From: JBBSJZ01 sp041751935
GTDB taxonomy: Bacteria > Planctomycetota > Planctomycetia > Pirellulales > Pirellulaceae
Assembly: GCA_041751935.1 (NCBI GenBank)
Contig: JBGSIA010000206.1
Location: 1 to 64,000, forward strand
DNA: 64,000 nucleotides
Direction of reading: 5' to 3'
Both the position numbers and the translations under genes were made by a program. This document shows, piece by piece, positions 25,383 through 34,164 of the stretch (position 1 is its first letter; every line of letters begins with the position of its first letter). Under the pieces are notes generated by a model, which had not been told where the DNA came from, searched no databases, and worked only from the letters and a program-made list of their open reading frames with translations.

Positions 25383-25772
25383 TTACTCGCCAACCTTGCT
25401 TTCGACGTAGTTGCACAAGTCACCTGCGGTCAGCAAGTTACCAAAGTCCTGCACACGCGGGTTCTTTTCGAACTCAGATAGATCCGCCCATGGCATACGT
25501 CGTTCAAGTTCCGCAATGCCCTCAGCAGTGACAACGCCATCCTGGACGTACTGGCTGTTGGTCAGAATATCTTCTGGCGACAATTCTTCGCGGGGGATGG
25601 TGATTCCGAACGACTTTTCGAGTTTGAAAACGATGTCCAAAAAGTCGATCGATTCGGCACCGAGGTCGCCAACCAAAGTCGCCTCGCGGGTTACTTCGTC
25701 ATCATCCACGCCCAATGCGTCGACAAGTGCGGTTTGTACCTTGGCGAAGATTTCATCTTGAGAAAGAGCCAT
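25383..25772 (-). CDS. Acyl carrier protein with C-terminal extension
   Basis: A 129-residue acyl carrier protein. The phosphopantetheine attachment site is S41 in GDLGAESIDFLDIVFKLE, close to the canonical DSLD but with ESID. The N-terminal helix and the EKSFGITIPREE segment fit a complete ACP domain of about 80 residues. The remaining ~45 residues (AEGIAELERRMPWADLSEFEKNP..) are an extra tail not found in housekeeping AcpP. The gene lies between the two dehydratase-like genes (6 and 71 bp gaps). It is probably the dedicated carrier of this cassette. Confidence 0.92.
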   Translation of the reverse strand: MALSQDEIFAKVQTALVDALGVDDDEVTREATLVGDLGAESIDFLDIVFKLEKSFGITIPREELSPEDILTNSQYVQDGVVTAEGIAELERRMPWADLSEFEKNPRVQDFGNLLTAGDLCNYVESKVGE

Positions 25773-25843
25773 CGTGAGATCCTATATCTTTGAAAAAACT
25801 GAAATGCGTGGAATTACTAAAGGGAGGTCAGGGATATCTGTTT

Positions 25844-26371
25844 TTACGAAACGGTCACACGGGCAACGTCGCCGAACAGTTTCTCGAACTGCATGCGAGC
25901 CCGTCGGCGAATGTCTTCGTCACTGCCCAGACGCTCCGGGTCACCCGTCGAACATCGCTCGAGGATCAAACGTGCTGAAACGGTAACCTTGTCTTCTTTG
26001 GAGCCCGTTGCCTTGAAGGTGAATAACTTATCCTGTTGTTTGACAACTTCTGCCGTTACAAGCAAGGTCTCTCCAGGGGTCAAAAAGTCGCCAAACTTGA
26101 CTCCGCGGACTTCTCTTAGCAATACCAAGGGGCTCGCAAAATCGTCGCTGGCACGCAGCAACCAATATGCGGCTTGATGCAGCGATTCGAGCATCATTAC
26201 CCCAGGCATTACCGGAAAACGCGGAAAATGGTCAAGCAAATACTCTTCATTGGCAAGCAAGGTTCGTTCGCCAACCAGACGCACGCCAGGCTCGAAATTT
26301 AAAATCTTGTCGAGTTGTCGGTACTTCATTCTTCCACGGTGTTCCGGTAGCGGCTCATTGTTGCGATGCAT
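25844..26371 (-). CDS. Beta-hydroxyacyl-ACP dehydratase (FabZ/FabA-like)
   Basis: A 175-residue hotdog-fold enzyme with the complete FabZ-type active site: H48 in LLDHFPRFPVMPGVMM and E62 in MMLESLHQAA. It would dehydrate 3-hydroxyacyl-ACP to the trans-2-enoyl product. An alternative start at ATG 26329 would remove 14 residues from the N-terminus. It is the first gene of the dehydratase/ACP/dehydratase-like/ketosynthase cassette, whose reductases are not in the window, so they must be shared or lie elsewhere. The YdcZ-like transporter gene is 33 bp upstream. Confidence 0.9.
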   Translation of the reverse strand: MHRNNEPLPEHRGRMKYRQLDKILNFEPGVRLVGERTLLANEEYLLDHFPRFPVMPGVMMLESLHQAAYWLLRASDDFASPLVLLREVRGVKFGDFLTPGETLLVTAEVVKQQDKLFTFKATGSKEDKVTVSARLILERCSTGDPERLGSDEDIRRRARMQFEKLFGDVARVTVS

Positions 26372-26404
26372 CAGGCGGGCGTTACCATAGTTTCCGACAA
26401 AAAT

Positions 26405-26965
26405 TCACTCAACCTCGTTTTCGCCGGATTGTACCGATTCGGCGGCCGATTGTGACCGTGGGCTGGCCACGCCAATCTCCGGCTTTCTACCCTGAACAAT
26501 GACGAACACGCCGATAAGCAACAAGGCCAGCCCGAAAATTCGCGAATTTGACGCTGGTATAGGAGGATTTCCCAACAGTCCAAAGTGATCCAGTGCGACG
26601 GCCGCAGCCATCTGGCCAGTAATGATCGTGGAAAACCAGACCAGCGAACCGATTCTCGGAACAAAAAAAAGTGACGAAGAAACAACCATGACTCCGATTG
26701 CTCCTCCAGTCCACGCCCACCAGGGCATTTGCCAAGCAGAGTGAATGAACTGTGGGGGAAACTGGCCTGCGGCGATCGTCAACACCAAGAGCAACAAAGT
26801 GCCTAGCGAAAAAGAGATCAGCGACGCCTGCAGGGGATGCTCCACCTGCCCCCCCAAGTAGCCATTGACACTGGATTGGGTCCCAAACAGCGCACCGATC
26901 GTCAGTCCTATTATGACCGCAATCAGGTAGAAACCGAACGATTGTACGCTGTGAAGGGTGCTCAA
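26405..26965 (-). CDS. DMT-superfamily YdcZ/DUF606-like membrane protein
   Basis: A 186-residue membrane protein that starts with TTG 26965, 14 bp after the M16 peptidase stop, so the start is uncertain. Five hydrophobic segments (about residues 10-30, 45-65, 80-105, 110-130, 140-160) and the GALFGTQSSVNGYLG and LVWFSTIITGQMAAAVALDHFGLLG motifs match the short five-helix YdcZ (DUF606) branch of the drug/metabolite transporter superfamily. The C-terminal tail after the last helix is longer and polar (SPRSQSAAESVQSG). The substrate is not known for this family. Position suggests cotranscription with the peptidase and possibly the fatty-acyl cassette. Confidence 0.82.
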   Translation of the reverse strand: MSTLHSVQSFGFYLIAVIIGLTIGALFGTQSSVNGYLGGQVEHPLQASLISFSLGTLLLLVLTIAAGQFPPQFIHSAWQMPWWAWTGGAIGVMVVSSSLFFVPRIGSLVWFSTIITGQMAAAVALDHFGLLGNPPIPASNSRIFGLALLLIGVFVIVQGRKPEIGVASPRSQSAAESVQSGENEVE

Positions 26966-26979
26966 GTGGCTGGCGGCCT

Positions 26980-29799
26980 TTACTTTTCCGCTTCTACGGC
27001 GGCAAAGTCGCCGGCGATAGCAGTCACCAATGCATCCGGGTTGATGTATTGCTGGATTGCCGCATTCACCGACTCCAACGTGGCCGCTCCAATCTGAGTT
27101 TCATGCTCGGCTTGGTACAACATCGTGCGATTGTTGAACATCGTATTGACGAGTTCTTGAGCTAAATAGGCGTCATTCGTGCGGCGAATTCGCTCCGCCT
27201 GCAAATACGACTCTTTAGCTTTTGCTAACTCGTCTTCGGTCACACCGTCCTTTCGAATCCGGTCAATCTCCTCACGAATCACTTCGCGAATCCGATCTTT
27301 GTTTTGAGGATTGGTTATCGCATACAAGGTAAAGTCGGTGCGATTGTCTCGCGGACGTGCCGACAGGCCACTGCTGACTCCGTACGACAAACCTTCCTGG
27401 CCACGAACGCGGTCACCAAGTCGGCTGGAGAGCGAACTGCCTCCGAGTACGTAATTTCCCAGCACAAGCGGCGCGTAATCAGGCGCCGTATCGAGCAATT
27501 GGTATTGCTGGGAACTGTACAGCACGGCATTGGCCTTATCAGGTGTTTCCAACGCCACGAATGTTCCTGGAACGCTTGGATGCGCGGGACGATCCACCCT
27601 TTCATAGGCAATGGTTGTTGACCAATCCGAAAGTTGTTCGATGAGCAATTTCTTCGCTTGCTCGGCATCAAAGTCGCCAACCAATGAGACTTCACCCGCT
27701 TGATTGCTTAAGAATTTTTCGTGCAACGATTTGAGTTCCTCAATTTTTACGTTGCGATACATTTCAATTTCTTCGGGCAACGACTGCACGTAGCGAATAT
27801 CGTCTGGTCCATACGGTGCGAGCCTCTTGCGGACCTCGCGAGGGGCGACTGCTTGGGGATCGTTACTGTTTTGTTCCAAGCTCGTGACGATCTGGCGGCG
27901 GAGTACCTCCAGTTCACTACCTTCGAGTCGCGGATTCCGTAAAATGTCACCTACTAGTGCGATGACTTCCGGGACAAACTCTCGTTTGGTCTTCAGTTGC
28001 ATTTGCACTAGACCCACGGTGCTGTTCATGGACAACTCGGTTCGCAGCCGAGTTAATTCGTCCTGCAACTGTTGGTAGGTGAGCTTGTCGGTGCCACGAG
28101 CCATCATGCTGCCGAGTAATTCAGCGGCGCCGATTTTGTCTTTGAGCGCTTTGGCGTTGCCAAAGCGAATGGTCAGCATCATCGAAACCGCTTCACCTCG
28201 CGACTTCTTCGGCAGAAATGCGTATCGAATACCCTCGACAAGATCGCCTCGTTCAGTGCGCTGCTCAATGATCTGCGGCGAAGGATCAAACGCTTCACCG
28301 GCGGACATGGCTGCGCGTCCTTTGTAATCATTCAGCAACGTCAACAGGTCTGGCGATTCCGGAATCGCAATACGCTCTGATTTTTCACTAGGAATAAACA
28401 GTCCGACCGTACGGTTGTTTTGAGTTAAGTATCGCCGGGCAACGTCCTGGACCTGTTCTTTGGTCAGAGCCTCGACGGCGTCGCGAAACAAGAAATAAAG
28501 CCGCCAATCGCCTTGAGCGGCCCAATCGCTCAAGGATACTGCAATACGATCCGAATCAGCTTGTTCGAGTTCACGCTCCTTCAACAGTTGCTGTTTGGCA
28601 CGTTCAACCTCTTCTTCGGTAACAGGGTTCTCGGCAAATGAGCCCTCGAGGGTTTCGATCAACTTTGCGCGAGCCGCCTCGATCGAATTCGCCGTGTTGA
28701 CTTCGGCCAATGCCATCATCAGTCCGGGTTCGCGAAACGCGTAGGACAATGCAAACACATTACTGGCGATTTCCGTCTCCACTAGCTCCTTGTACAGACG
28801 CCCACTCGGTTCGTCTCCAAGCACGTACATCAGCGCCTTGGCAGCAGCGAATTCTGGGTGGCTACCTGAAGGAATGTGATAAGCGGCCCCAACCAATTGC
28901 ACATCACCGACCCGCCGCAGCACCACGGTGCGCTCGCCATCTTGAGGCGGTTCGGTAGTATACGTTTCGTCAATAGGCACGTCGGGTTGCTTCAGTGCAC
29001 CGAAGTACTTGACAATGAATTCAAGTGCCTGTTCGGGGACAAATTTGCCCGCGACGATGACCATCACATTATCAGGCCGGTAAAACTTTTTGTAGAAATT
29101 TCGCAGCTTCGGAATCGGCACTCGCTCGATGTCACTGCGATTGCCAATCGTGCTTTTTCCGTAGTTGTGCCACTCGTACGCCGAAGACTGAATTCGCTGC
29201 ATCAGCACGCGAATGGGTGAGTTCTCGCCGCGTTCGAATTCGTTGCGAACGACCGTCATTTCCGATGCTAAGTCTTCGCCCCTGATGTTACTGTTGACCA
29301 GTCGGTCCGCTTCGAGTGCAATTGCGAACTCCAAATTCTCGGGGCTTGCGGGCAACGTTTCGTAGTAATTGGTGCGGTCCATCCAGGTCGTGCCATTGAA
29401 ACGTGCTCCGCGATCCTGCAGCGACTTCGGGACATTCGGATGATCCGGGGTTCCTTTGAACAACATGTGCTCGAGCAAGTGAGCCATACCAGCCTCGCCG
29501 TACCCCTCGTGCCGCGACCCGACAAATACGGTCATGTTAACGGTCACGACTTCCTTGCTCTCGTCAGGGAACAATAGCACCCGTGCACCGTTGTCGAGCA
29601 GGTATTCAGTGATGCCTTCGATCTCGGTTACCTTCATCAATGGTTCGCTCGACTTGTCGCTAGTTGCGGGTTTTGTGGTTGGGTGAGGCGTTTTGTCATC
29701 GCCACGAGAGGTACTTGGGGAGGCAACAGCTCCCAATGAGACCATCGCGATAGCGATCAGCAACATGGTGGTCGGGATACAGTACTTGAGGGTCATCAT
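26980..29799 (-). CDS. M16 family (pitrilysin-like) zinc metallopeptidase, two-domain, secreted
   Basis: A 939-residue protein. ATG 29799 (or 29796) starts a signal peptide (MMTLKYCIPTTMLLIAIAMVSLGAVA); GTG 29844 upstream is less likely. The first M16 domain has the inverted zinc motif HLLEH (H107, E110, H111) followed by an ExxxVxxE region about 75 residues later. The second M16 domain, from about residue 500, lacks the motif (ELLGSMMARGT), as usual for the non-catalytic half that completes the substrate chamber. Likely a periplasmic oligopeptidase. The gene is read in the same direction as the transporter and acyl cassette that follow, with a 14-bp gap. Confidence 0.93.
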   Translation of the reverse strand: MMTLKYCIPTTMLLIAIAMVSLGAVASPSTSRGDDKTPHPTTKPATSDKSSEPLMKVTEIEGITEYLLDNGARVLLFPDESKEVVTVNMTVFVGSRHEGYGEAGMAHLLEHMLFKGTPDHPNVPKSLQDRGARFNGTTWMDRTNYYETLPASPENLEFAIALEADRLVNSNIRGEDLASEMTVVRNEFERGENSPIRVLMQRIQSSAYEWHNYGKSTIGNRSDIERVPIPKLRNFYKKFYRPDNVMVIVAGKFVPEQALEFIVKYFGALKQPDVPIDETYTTEPPQDGERTVVLRRVGDVQLVGAAYHIPSGSHPEFAAAKALMYVLGDEPSGRLYKELVETEIASNVFALSYAFREPGLMMALAEVNTANSIEAARAKLIETLEGSFAENPVTEEEVERAKQQLLKERELEQADSDRIAVSLSDWAAQGDWRLYFLFRDAVEALTKEQVQDVARRYLTQNNRTVGLFIPSEKSERIAIPESPDLLTLLNDYKGRAAMSAGEAFDPSPQIIEQRTERGDLVEGIRYAFLPKKSRGEAVSMMLTIRFGNAKALKDKIGAAELLGSMMARGTDKLTYQQLQDELTRLRTELSMNSTVGLVQMQLKTKREFVPEVIALVGDILRNPRLEGSELEVLRRQIVTSLEQNSNDPQAVAPREVRKRLAPYGPDDIRYVQSLPEEIEMYRNVKIEELKSLHEKFLSNQAGEVSLVGDFDAEQAKKLLIEQLSDWSTTIAYERVDRPAHPSVPGTFVALETPDKANAVLYSSQQYQLLDTAPDYAPLVLGNYVLGGSSLSSRLGDRVRGQEGLSYGVSSGLSARPRDNRTDFTLYAITNPQNKDRIREVIREEIDRIRKDGVTEDELAKAKESYLQAERIRRTNDAYLAQELVNTMFNNRTMLYQAEHETQIGAATLESVNAAIQQYINPDALVTAIAGDFAAVEAEK

Positions 29800-29968
29800 T
29801 CCTGGCCTGGATTGCACGGGCGAAATCTGCGAACGCTGGCCCACGATTGTAGCGAGTGTTGGGATCAGCGATAACGGGCGATCCAGGGGGAACGGCGGCG
29901 ATGAATTGGTCCGCAGGTTGATCGTTTACCAGTCAAAGGATGTTTACCGGTCGAAGAAGGGACAACAA

Positions 29969-30298
29969 GTGCAAGAAACTCCAGCGAATGAAGGTTGGCT
30001 CGACGTGGGAGGAATGGATTCCCTCGCCAAGTCCGGGGCCATGGAAGTTATCGTCCAAGGACAGGTAATTGCAGTATTTCTCGCTGAGGGAAAACTGTAC
30101 GCGTTGGACGGGATGTGCGCTCATCAGGGCGGTCCGATCGCACAGGGGCAGGTGCAAGCCGGCTGTGTGACGTGTCCCTGGCACGGTTGGCAATACGAAC
30201 TAGCCAGCGGCATCCAAACCATCAATCACCAACCACTGCAAAAAACGTTTCCAGTGCGCCAACATGGCGACCGCATCGAGATACGAATTCTCGACTAA
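29969..30298 (+). CDS. Rieske [2Fe-2S] ferredoxin-like protein
   Basis: A 109-residue soluble Rieske protein. GTG 29969, preceded by an AGAAGGGA element about seven bases upstream, gives the usual length; a longer frame reaching to 29693 overlaps the peptidase gene on the other strand and is not believed. The cluster ligands are C50 and H52 (CAHQGGP) and C69 and H72 (CPWHGW), the two-Cys/two-His pattern. A compact size and lack of a membrane anchor fit the NirD/ferredoxin-type Rieske proteins that serve as electron carriers for oxygenases or reductases. No partner gene is adjacent. It overlaps the phoU stop by four bases tail to tail. Confidence 0.9.
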   Translation: MQETPANEGWLDVGGMDSLAKSGAMEVIVQGQVIAVFLAEGKLYALDGMCAHQGGPIAQGQVQAGCVTCPWHGWQYELASGIQTINHQPLQKTFPVRQHGDRIEIRILD

Positions 30299-30981
30299 GA
30301 ATCGGCAGCCGATGTGCTTAGAAACAGTCCGTGTTGGTGTCGGACAATTTCGCCATCGACAAGGTACAGGACTTCTTCGGCCAAGTTTTCTGCAAGGTCC
30401 GCGATGCGTTCAAGATGCCGTGAAGCGCTGAAACAATGCACCGCAGGCTCGATATGTTCAGGAGTAAGACGCATCAAGTCCTGCAAATGCTCGATCACGT
30501 CACGATTGAGCGCATCAACGCGGTCGTCGCTACGAATGACTTGAGCCGCTTTCTTGACATCGCTTTCGACAAAAGCGTCCAATGCGCGACGCACCATTCC
30601 AGTCGCACTTGTTGCCATTTCTGTCAACTGCTCAGGGACGGGAAACAGTGGAAACAAATCCAAAGACTTGGCCCGCTCGGCGATGTTGCAGGCCAAGTCT
30701 GCCATTCGTTCCAGCTCGCCGTTGATCTTGATGACGGTGATCAACCATCTCAAGTCGATCGCCACCGGTTGATGCAACGCCAGCAGCTTCAAACACTCTT
30801 CCTCGATCAAGATATCCGTGGCATCCACCGCATTGTCGGTTTGAATGACGCGGTCGGAAAGCTCCGCTCGACGTTCCACCAGAGAACGCACCGCAAGCTG
30901 GATCATCTCTTCTACAACTCCAAATTGACCAACCAATTGGCGGCGTAGCTCATCGAGGCCACGTTGAAGATGTTTCGACAT
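30295..30981 (-). CDS. phoU: Phosphate transport regulator PhoU
   Basis: A 228-residue protein made of two PhoU repeats: a three-helix bundle ending RAKSLDLFP and a second one with LMRLTPEHIEPAVHCFSASRHLERIADLAENLAEEVLYLV. The acidic ELERMADLA and HLERIADLAEN motifs are the metal-binding signatures of the family. PhoU links the Pst transporter to the PhoR kinase and limits phosphate uptake. It is the last gene of pstSCAB-phoU, 48 bp after pstB. No phoB or phoR gene is in the window. Confidence 0.95.
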   Translation of the reverse strand: MSKHLQRGLDELRRQLVGQFGVVEEMIQLAVRSLVERRAELSDRVIQTDNAVDATDILIEEECLKLLALHQPVAIDLRWLITVIKINGELERMADLACNIAERAKSLDLFPLFPVPEQLTEMATSATGMVRRALDAFVESDVKKAAQVIRSDDRVDALNRDVIEHLQDLMRLTPEHIEPAVHCFSASRHLERIADLAENLAEEVLYLVDGEIVRHQHGLFLSTSAADS

Positions 30982-31029
30982 TGCGAAGTAGTACCTAGGG
31001 GGCGAGTGTTTTACTGAGCATACCGAACA

Positions 31030-31863
31030 TTAACCGAACTTACCACGGACGTAATCTTCGGTCCGTTTCTGCTGGGGCTTGGTAAACACATGCTCGGTCT
31101 CACCAACTTCGATCAATTTCCCTTCGTAGAAGAACGCAGTTTGATTACTGCATCTGGCCGCTTGCTGCATGTTGTGTGTAACGATAACAATCGTGTACTG
31201 TTTTTGTAGCTCAAAGATCAAATCCTCGATCGCTAAAGTGCTGCCGGGGTCCAATGCGCTGCAAGGTTCGTCCATCAGCAGAACTTCCGGGCCAACGGCG
31301 ATTGCTCGGGCGATACACAATCGCTGTTGCTGACCGCCGGACAACCCCAGGGCCGGTGCGTGCAAGCGATCTTTCACTTCATCCCAAACGGCAGCTTTGC
31401 GTAACGACCATTCAACGAGGTCGTTTAGGTCGTTCTTTCTGAGCTTCATGTGCAGTCGTGGGCCGAAGGCCACGTTCTCGAAAATCGTTTTCGGAAACGG
31501 ATTCGGTTTTTGAAACACAATTCCTATTCGTCGTCGCAAGTCAACAACATCCGTGCTCTTGGACAGCAAATCCAGATCGCCTAAACGCAACGAGCCGGTT
31601 GCGTGCGCCGAAACGATGGTGTCATTCATGCGATTGAACCATCGCAATAGCGTGCTCTTGCCGCAACCGCTGGGGCCAATAAACGAGGTGACGTAGTTCT
31701 TGGGGATTGTCAATGAAATTGAGTGCAACGCTTGAAACTCTCCATACCAACCGCTCAAGTTCTCGACTTCAATAGCAGCCGGCCCCTGACTCATTTTTTT
31801 GTCGGGTCTTTTGGCAATGGGAGCCGTAGCGGGTGTCGTGTTATCCGTCATTGCTTGGGTCAT
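31030..31863 (-). CDS. pstB: Phosphate ABC transporter ATP-binding protein
   Basis: A 277-residue ABC ATPase. ATG 31863 is the most likely start (TTG 31881 and ATG 31851 also possible); an N-terminal tail of ~30 residues before the domain is longer than usual. Walker A is GPSGCGKSTLLRWFNR, the Q-loop is QKPNPFPKTIFEN, the signature is LSGGQQQRLCIARAIA and Walker B is VLLMDEPCSALDP, all with the PstB-specific NRMND and FPKTI features. It powers phosphate import through PstA/PstC. The gene lies 29 bp after pstA. Confidence 0.96.
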   Translation of the reverse strand: MTQAMTDNTTPATAPIAKRPDKKMSQGPAAIEVENLSGWYGEFQALHSISLTIPKNYVTSFIGPSGCGKSTLLRWFNRMNDTIVSAHATGSLRLGDLDLLSKSTDVVDLRRRIGIVFQKPNPFPKTIFENVAFGPRLHMKLRKNDLNDLVEWSLRKAAVWDEVKDRLHAPALGLSGGQQQRLCIARAIAVGPEVLLMDEPCSALDPGSTLAIEDLIFELQKQYTIVIVTHNMQQAARCSNQTAFFYEGKLIEVGETEHVFTKPQQKRTEDYVRGKFG

Positions 31864-31892
31864 GGGAGTTTTATTCAGCAATCGAATTGAGT

Positions 31893-33125
31893 CTAGCTGA
31901 GCGGTTTCTGCATTTTGTGACGGATCAACACCGCAATGGCGTTAAATGACAAGAGAATCAACAACAAAATGATGATTCCGCCAGCCGCGATTCCGTGGAA
32001 CTCATCCTGTGGTCGGCTAGCCCAGTTGAAAATCTGCAGCGGCATGACCGTAAAATCATCCATCAGGTGACGAGGCGAATTCATGATAAACATAATTCCG
32101 GCAATAATCAAAATCGGCGCCGACTCGCCAATCGCCCGGCTCATGGCCAAGATGGAACCCGTCATGATACCCGGAATCGCCGACGGTAACGTCACATTCC
32201 AAATGACTTGCCAGGGCGTTGCTCCCAGGCCCAGTGCTCCCGCTCGAAGCGAACTCGGTACCGCTCGCAACGATTCCTGGGTGCTGATGATGATCACCGG
32301 CAGCGTGACCAGCAACAACGTTAACGCTCCCGCCAGAACACCACGTCCAAACGGCAAGCGGAAATAGTACCATCGCTTGTCGCTAATCCGACCCGCCTCA
32401 GCGTCTGAAAATAACGTATAAGCCAACACATCTTTGTCTTCCGGGTACGGGTCATCCGGTCCAATGATGTTGACTCGAACGGGGGTCATGTCAAAGTCGA
32501 ACGCCAACATGCCATCGCTGGGAGTGCTAATCGGGGCGTCCGCAGCGGCAATCGGAACCAGAATCGCTCGATCACCTTCGCTGAAAAACTGGTCGAAGTA
32601 AGTTACGCCCAGTTCAAAGGCAAACGCACCAGGGGCATCACGGTTCGCAAAAACGCCGAACATCCCCACGAATGCGGTCAATCCTAAAATGCCGTAAACG
32701 ACGCTGGGAACACCAGCCAAGTTAGAGACGTTGAGTTGAATGACGCTGTACAGCCAAGCGGCAATTCTTGATCGAGGCTTGAACTCTTCCAACAGAATGG
32801 CTGTCGCGATGCCCATCGGAAGCGTCAAAATCGCACACAACGAACAAACCCAAATCGTCCCAAATAGAGCGGGACGTAGGCCAGCATCAAGCGGATTGGG
32901 CTCTGGATTCCCTGAGACCAATGTCCACGACAGCGAGGGAGTCCCTTGAATGAGAATTGAAATCAGCAAGAAACAAAGAATGAAGACAGACAAGCTCGCC
33001 GTAGCAACGCACAGGTATTGAAAGCTGGTGTCTATTCTCATTCGCGACGCACTGCCACGAAGTTGAAAGTCTTGAACTGGCGACGGCGAATGATCCACCG
33101 CTGTCGTACTGGTTTTTTCGCTCAT
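31893..33125 (-). CDS. pstA: Phosphate ABC transporter permease PstA with large insertion
   Basis: A 410-residue permease, well above the ~280-300 residues of E. coli PstA. A short cytoplasmic tail precedes the helices, which carry the BPD_transp_1 fold; the coupling motif is around SSLRAGALGLGATPWQVI. Between the helix ending GLTAFVGMFGVF (about residue 160) and LPFGRGVLAGALT (about 258) lies an insertion of ~95 polar, acidic residues with the sequence features of a folded extracytoplasmic domain. The ATG overlaps the pstC stop by four bases (ATGA). The insertion may contact PstS or the envelope; this is inference. Confidence 0.93.
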   Translation of the reverse strand: MSEKTSTTAVDHSPSPVQDFQLRGSASRMRIDTSFQYLCVATASLSVFILCFLLISILIQGTPSLSWTLVSGNPEPNPLDAGLRPALFGTIWVCSLCAILTLPMGIATAILLEEFKPRSRIAAWLYSVIQLNVSNLAGVPSVVYGILGLTAFVGMFGVFANRDAPGAFAFELGVTYFDQFFSEGDRAILVPIAAADAPISTPSDGMLAFDFDMTPVRVNIIGPDDPYPEDKDVLAYTLFSDAEAGRISDKRWYYFRLPFGRGVLAGALTLLLVTLPVIIISTQESLRAVPSSLRAGALGLGATPWQVIWNVTLPSAIPGIMTGSILAMSRAIGESAPILIIAGIMFIMNSPRHLMDDFTVMPLQIFNWASRPQDEFHGIAAGGIIILLLILLSFNAIAVLIRHKMQKPLS

Positions 33126-34114
33126 TCGTATGCCTCGCGAAATCGGCGACGCACGAGATTGCCGATCATAGTTAGCGATAACGTCATTACAAACAATGTG
33201 AATGCCACCGCGTACATCGAATAGTAGGTAACGTCGTAGTTGGATATGTCGCCAGCCGCCATTTGAACCATAAATCCGGTCATGGTTTGAACCTCACTAC
33301 GAGGGTCCGCGGTGACGTTTGCACGACTACCCGCAGCCAAAGCGACAATCATCGTTTCGCCAAATGCACGCGCAATTGCTAATAGAAATGCACTGATGAT
33401 TCCCGACAACGCTGCTGGAACAATGACCTTAATCGACGCGTCAAATCGAGTTCCTCCCAATCCATAGGCAGCCTCGCGAAGCGCTCGTGGTACTGCTTGC
33501 AAAGCGTCTTCGGAAAGCGAGCACACCGTCGGCAGGCACAAAATCCCGACCGCGATTCCCGCACTCATCGCGTTGTACACGCTGAATCCTGAGTGCAGCC
33601 ATTGCAGGATCGGTGTGATGGTCATTAATGCAAAAAAACCGTACACCACCGTCGGTACACCAGCGAGTACTTCAAGAGTCGGCTTGAGGACGCCGCGCAC
33701 CCTTCGCGGTGCATACTCACTCAAATAAATCGCCGTGACCAAGCCCAAAGGCAACGCAATGGACATCGCAATTACCGTCACCAGCATCGTGCCGCTTATC
33801 AGGGCCCAAATACCAAAACTTTTGGTGCTTCCAAGTAGCGGTGACCAATTCGTTGAACCAAGGAAATTTGCGACGGTCACTTCTTCAGCACCAAAGAAGC
33901 GGATCATTTCTTTGGAAAGAACCCAAAGGATGGCAATGGTAATGAACAGCGAAAACACGCCACACACGATCAAGACCGCGTAAATCGCCGCTTCGCGACC
34001 GCGGGTTACCGCTAGCGAACGTCGAGGGCTGGCAAGTATGTCACGTACGCGATCATTCAACCGCGTTGCATCAGCGTTTGTCGCTACAGCAATGCTCGGT
34101 GCAGAAGAACTCAT
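33122..34114 (-). CDS. pstC: Phosphate ABC transporter permease PstC
   Basis: A 330-residue permease with six hydrophobic segments. The second transmembrane region (VTVIAMSIALPLGLVTAIYLSEYAP) and EVLAGVPTVVYGFFAL are PstC-type motifs; the cytoplasmic EAA-like loop reads EDALQAVPRALREAAYGLGGTRF. It forms the membrane channel with PstA. A polar ~50-residue N-terminus precedes the first helix. Its stop overlaps the pstA start by four bases, so translation is coupled. Confidence 0.95.
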   Translation of the reverse strand: MSSSAPSIAVATNADATRLNDRVRDILASPRRSLAVTRGREAAIYAVLIVCGVFSLFITIAILWVLSKEMIRFFGAEEVTVANFLGSTNWSPLLGSTKSFGIWALISGTMLVTVIAMSIALPLGLVTAIYLSEYAPRRVRGVLKPTLEVLAGVPTVVYGFFALMTITPILQWLHSGFSVYNAMSAGIAVGILCLPTVCSLSEDALQAVPRALREAAYGLGGTRFDASIKVIVPAALSGIISAFLLAIARAFGETMIVALAAGSRANVTADPRSEVQTMTGFMVQMAAGDISNYDVTYYSMYAVAFTLFVMTLSLTMIGNLVRRRFREAYE

Positions 34115-34164
34115 GCTGGCGATCCACTTTTCATCTGAAACTGAAGTTGTTGCCGCGACCTTAT

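Noticed and set aside
29693..29968. Upstream extension of the Rieske protein (92 codons)
   Set aside because: It overlaps the start of the minus-strand M16 gene and lacks domain features; GTG 29969 has a good ribosome-binding site.
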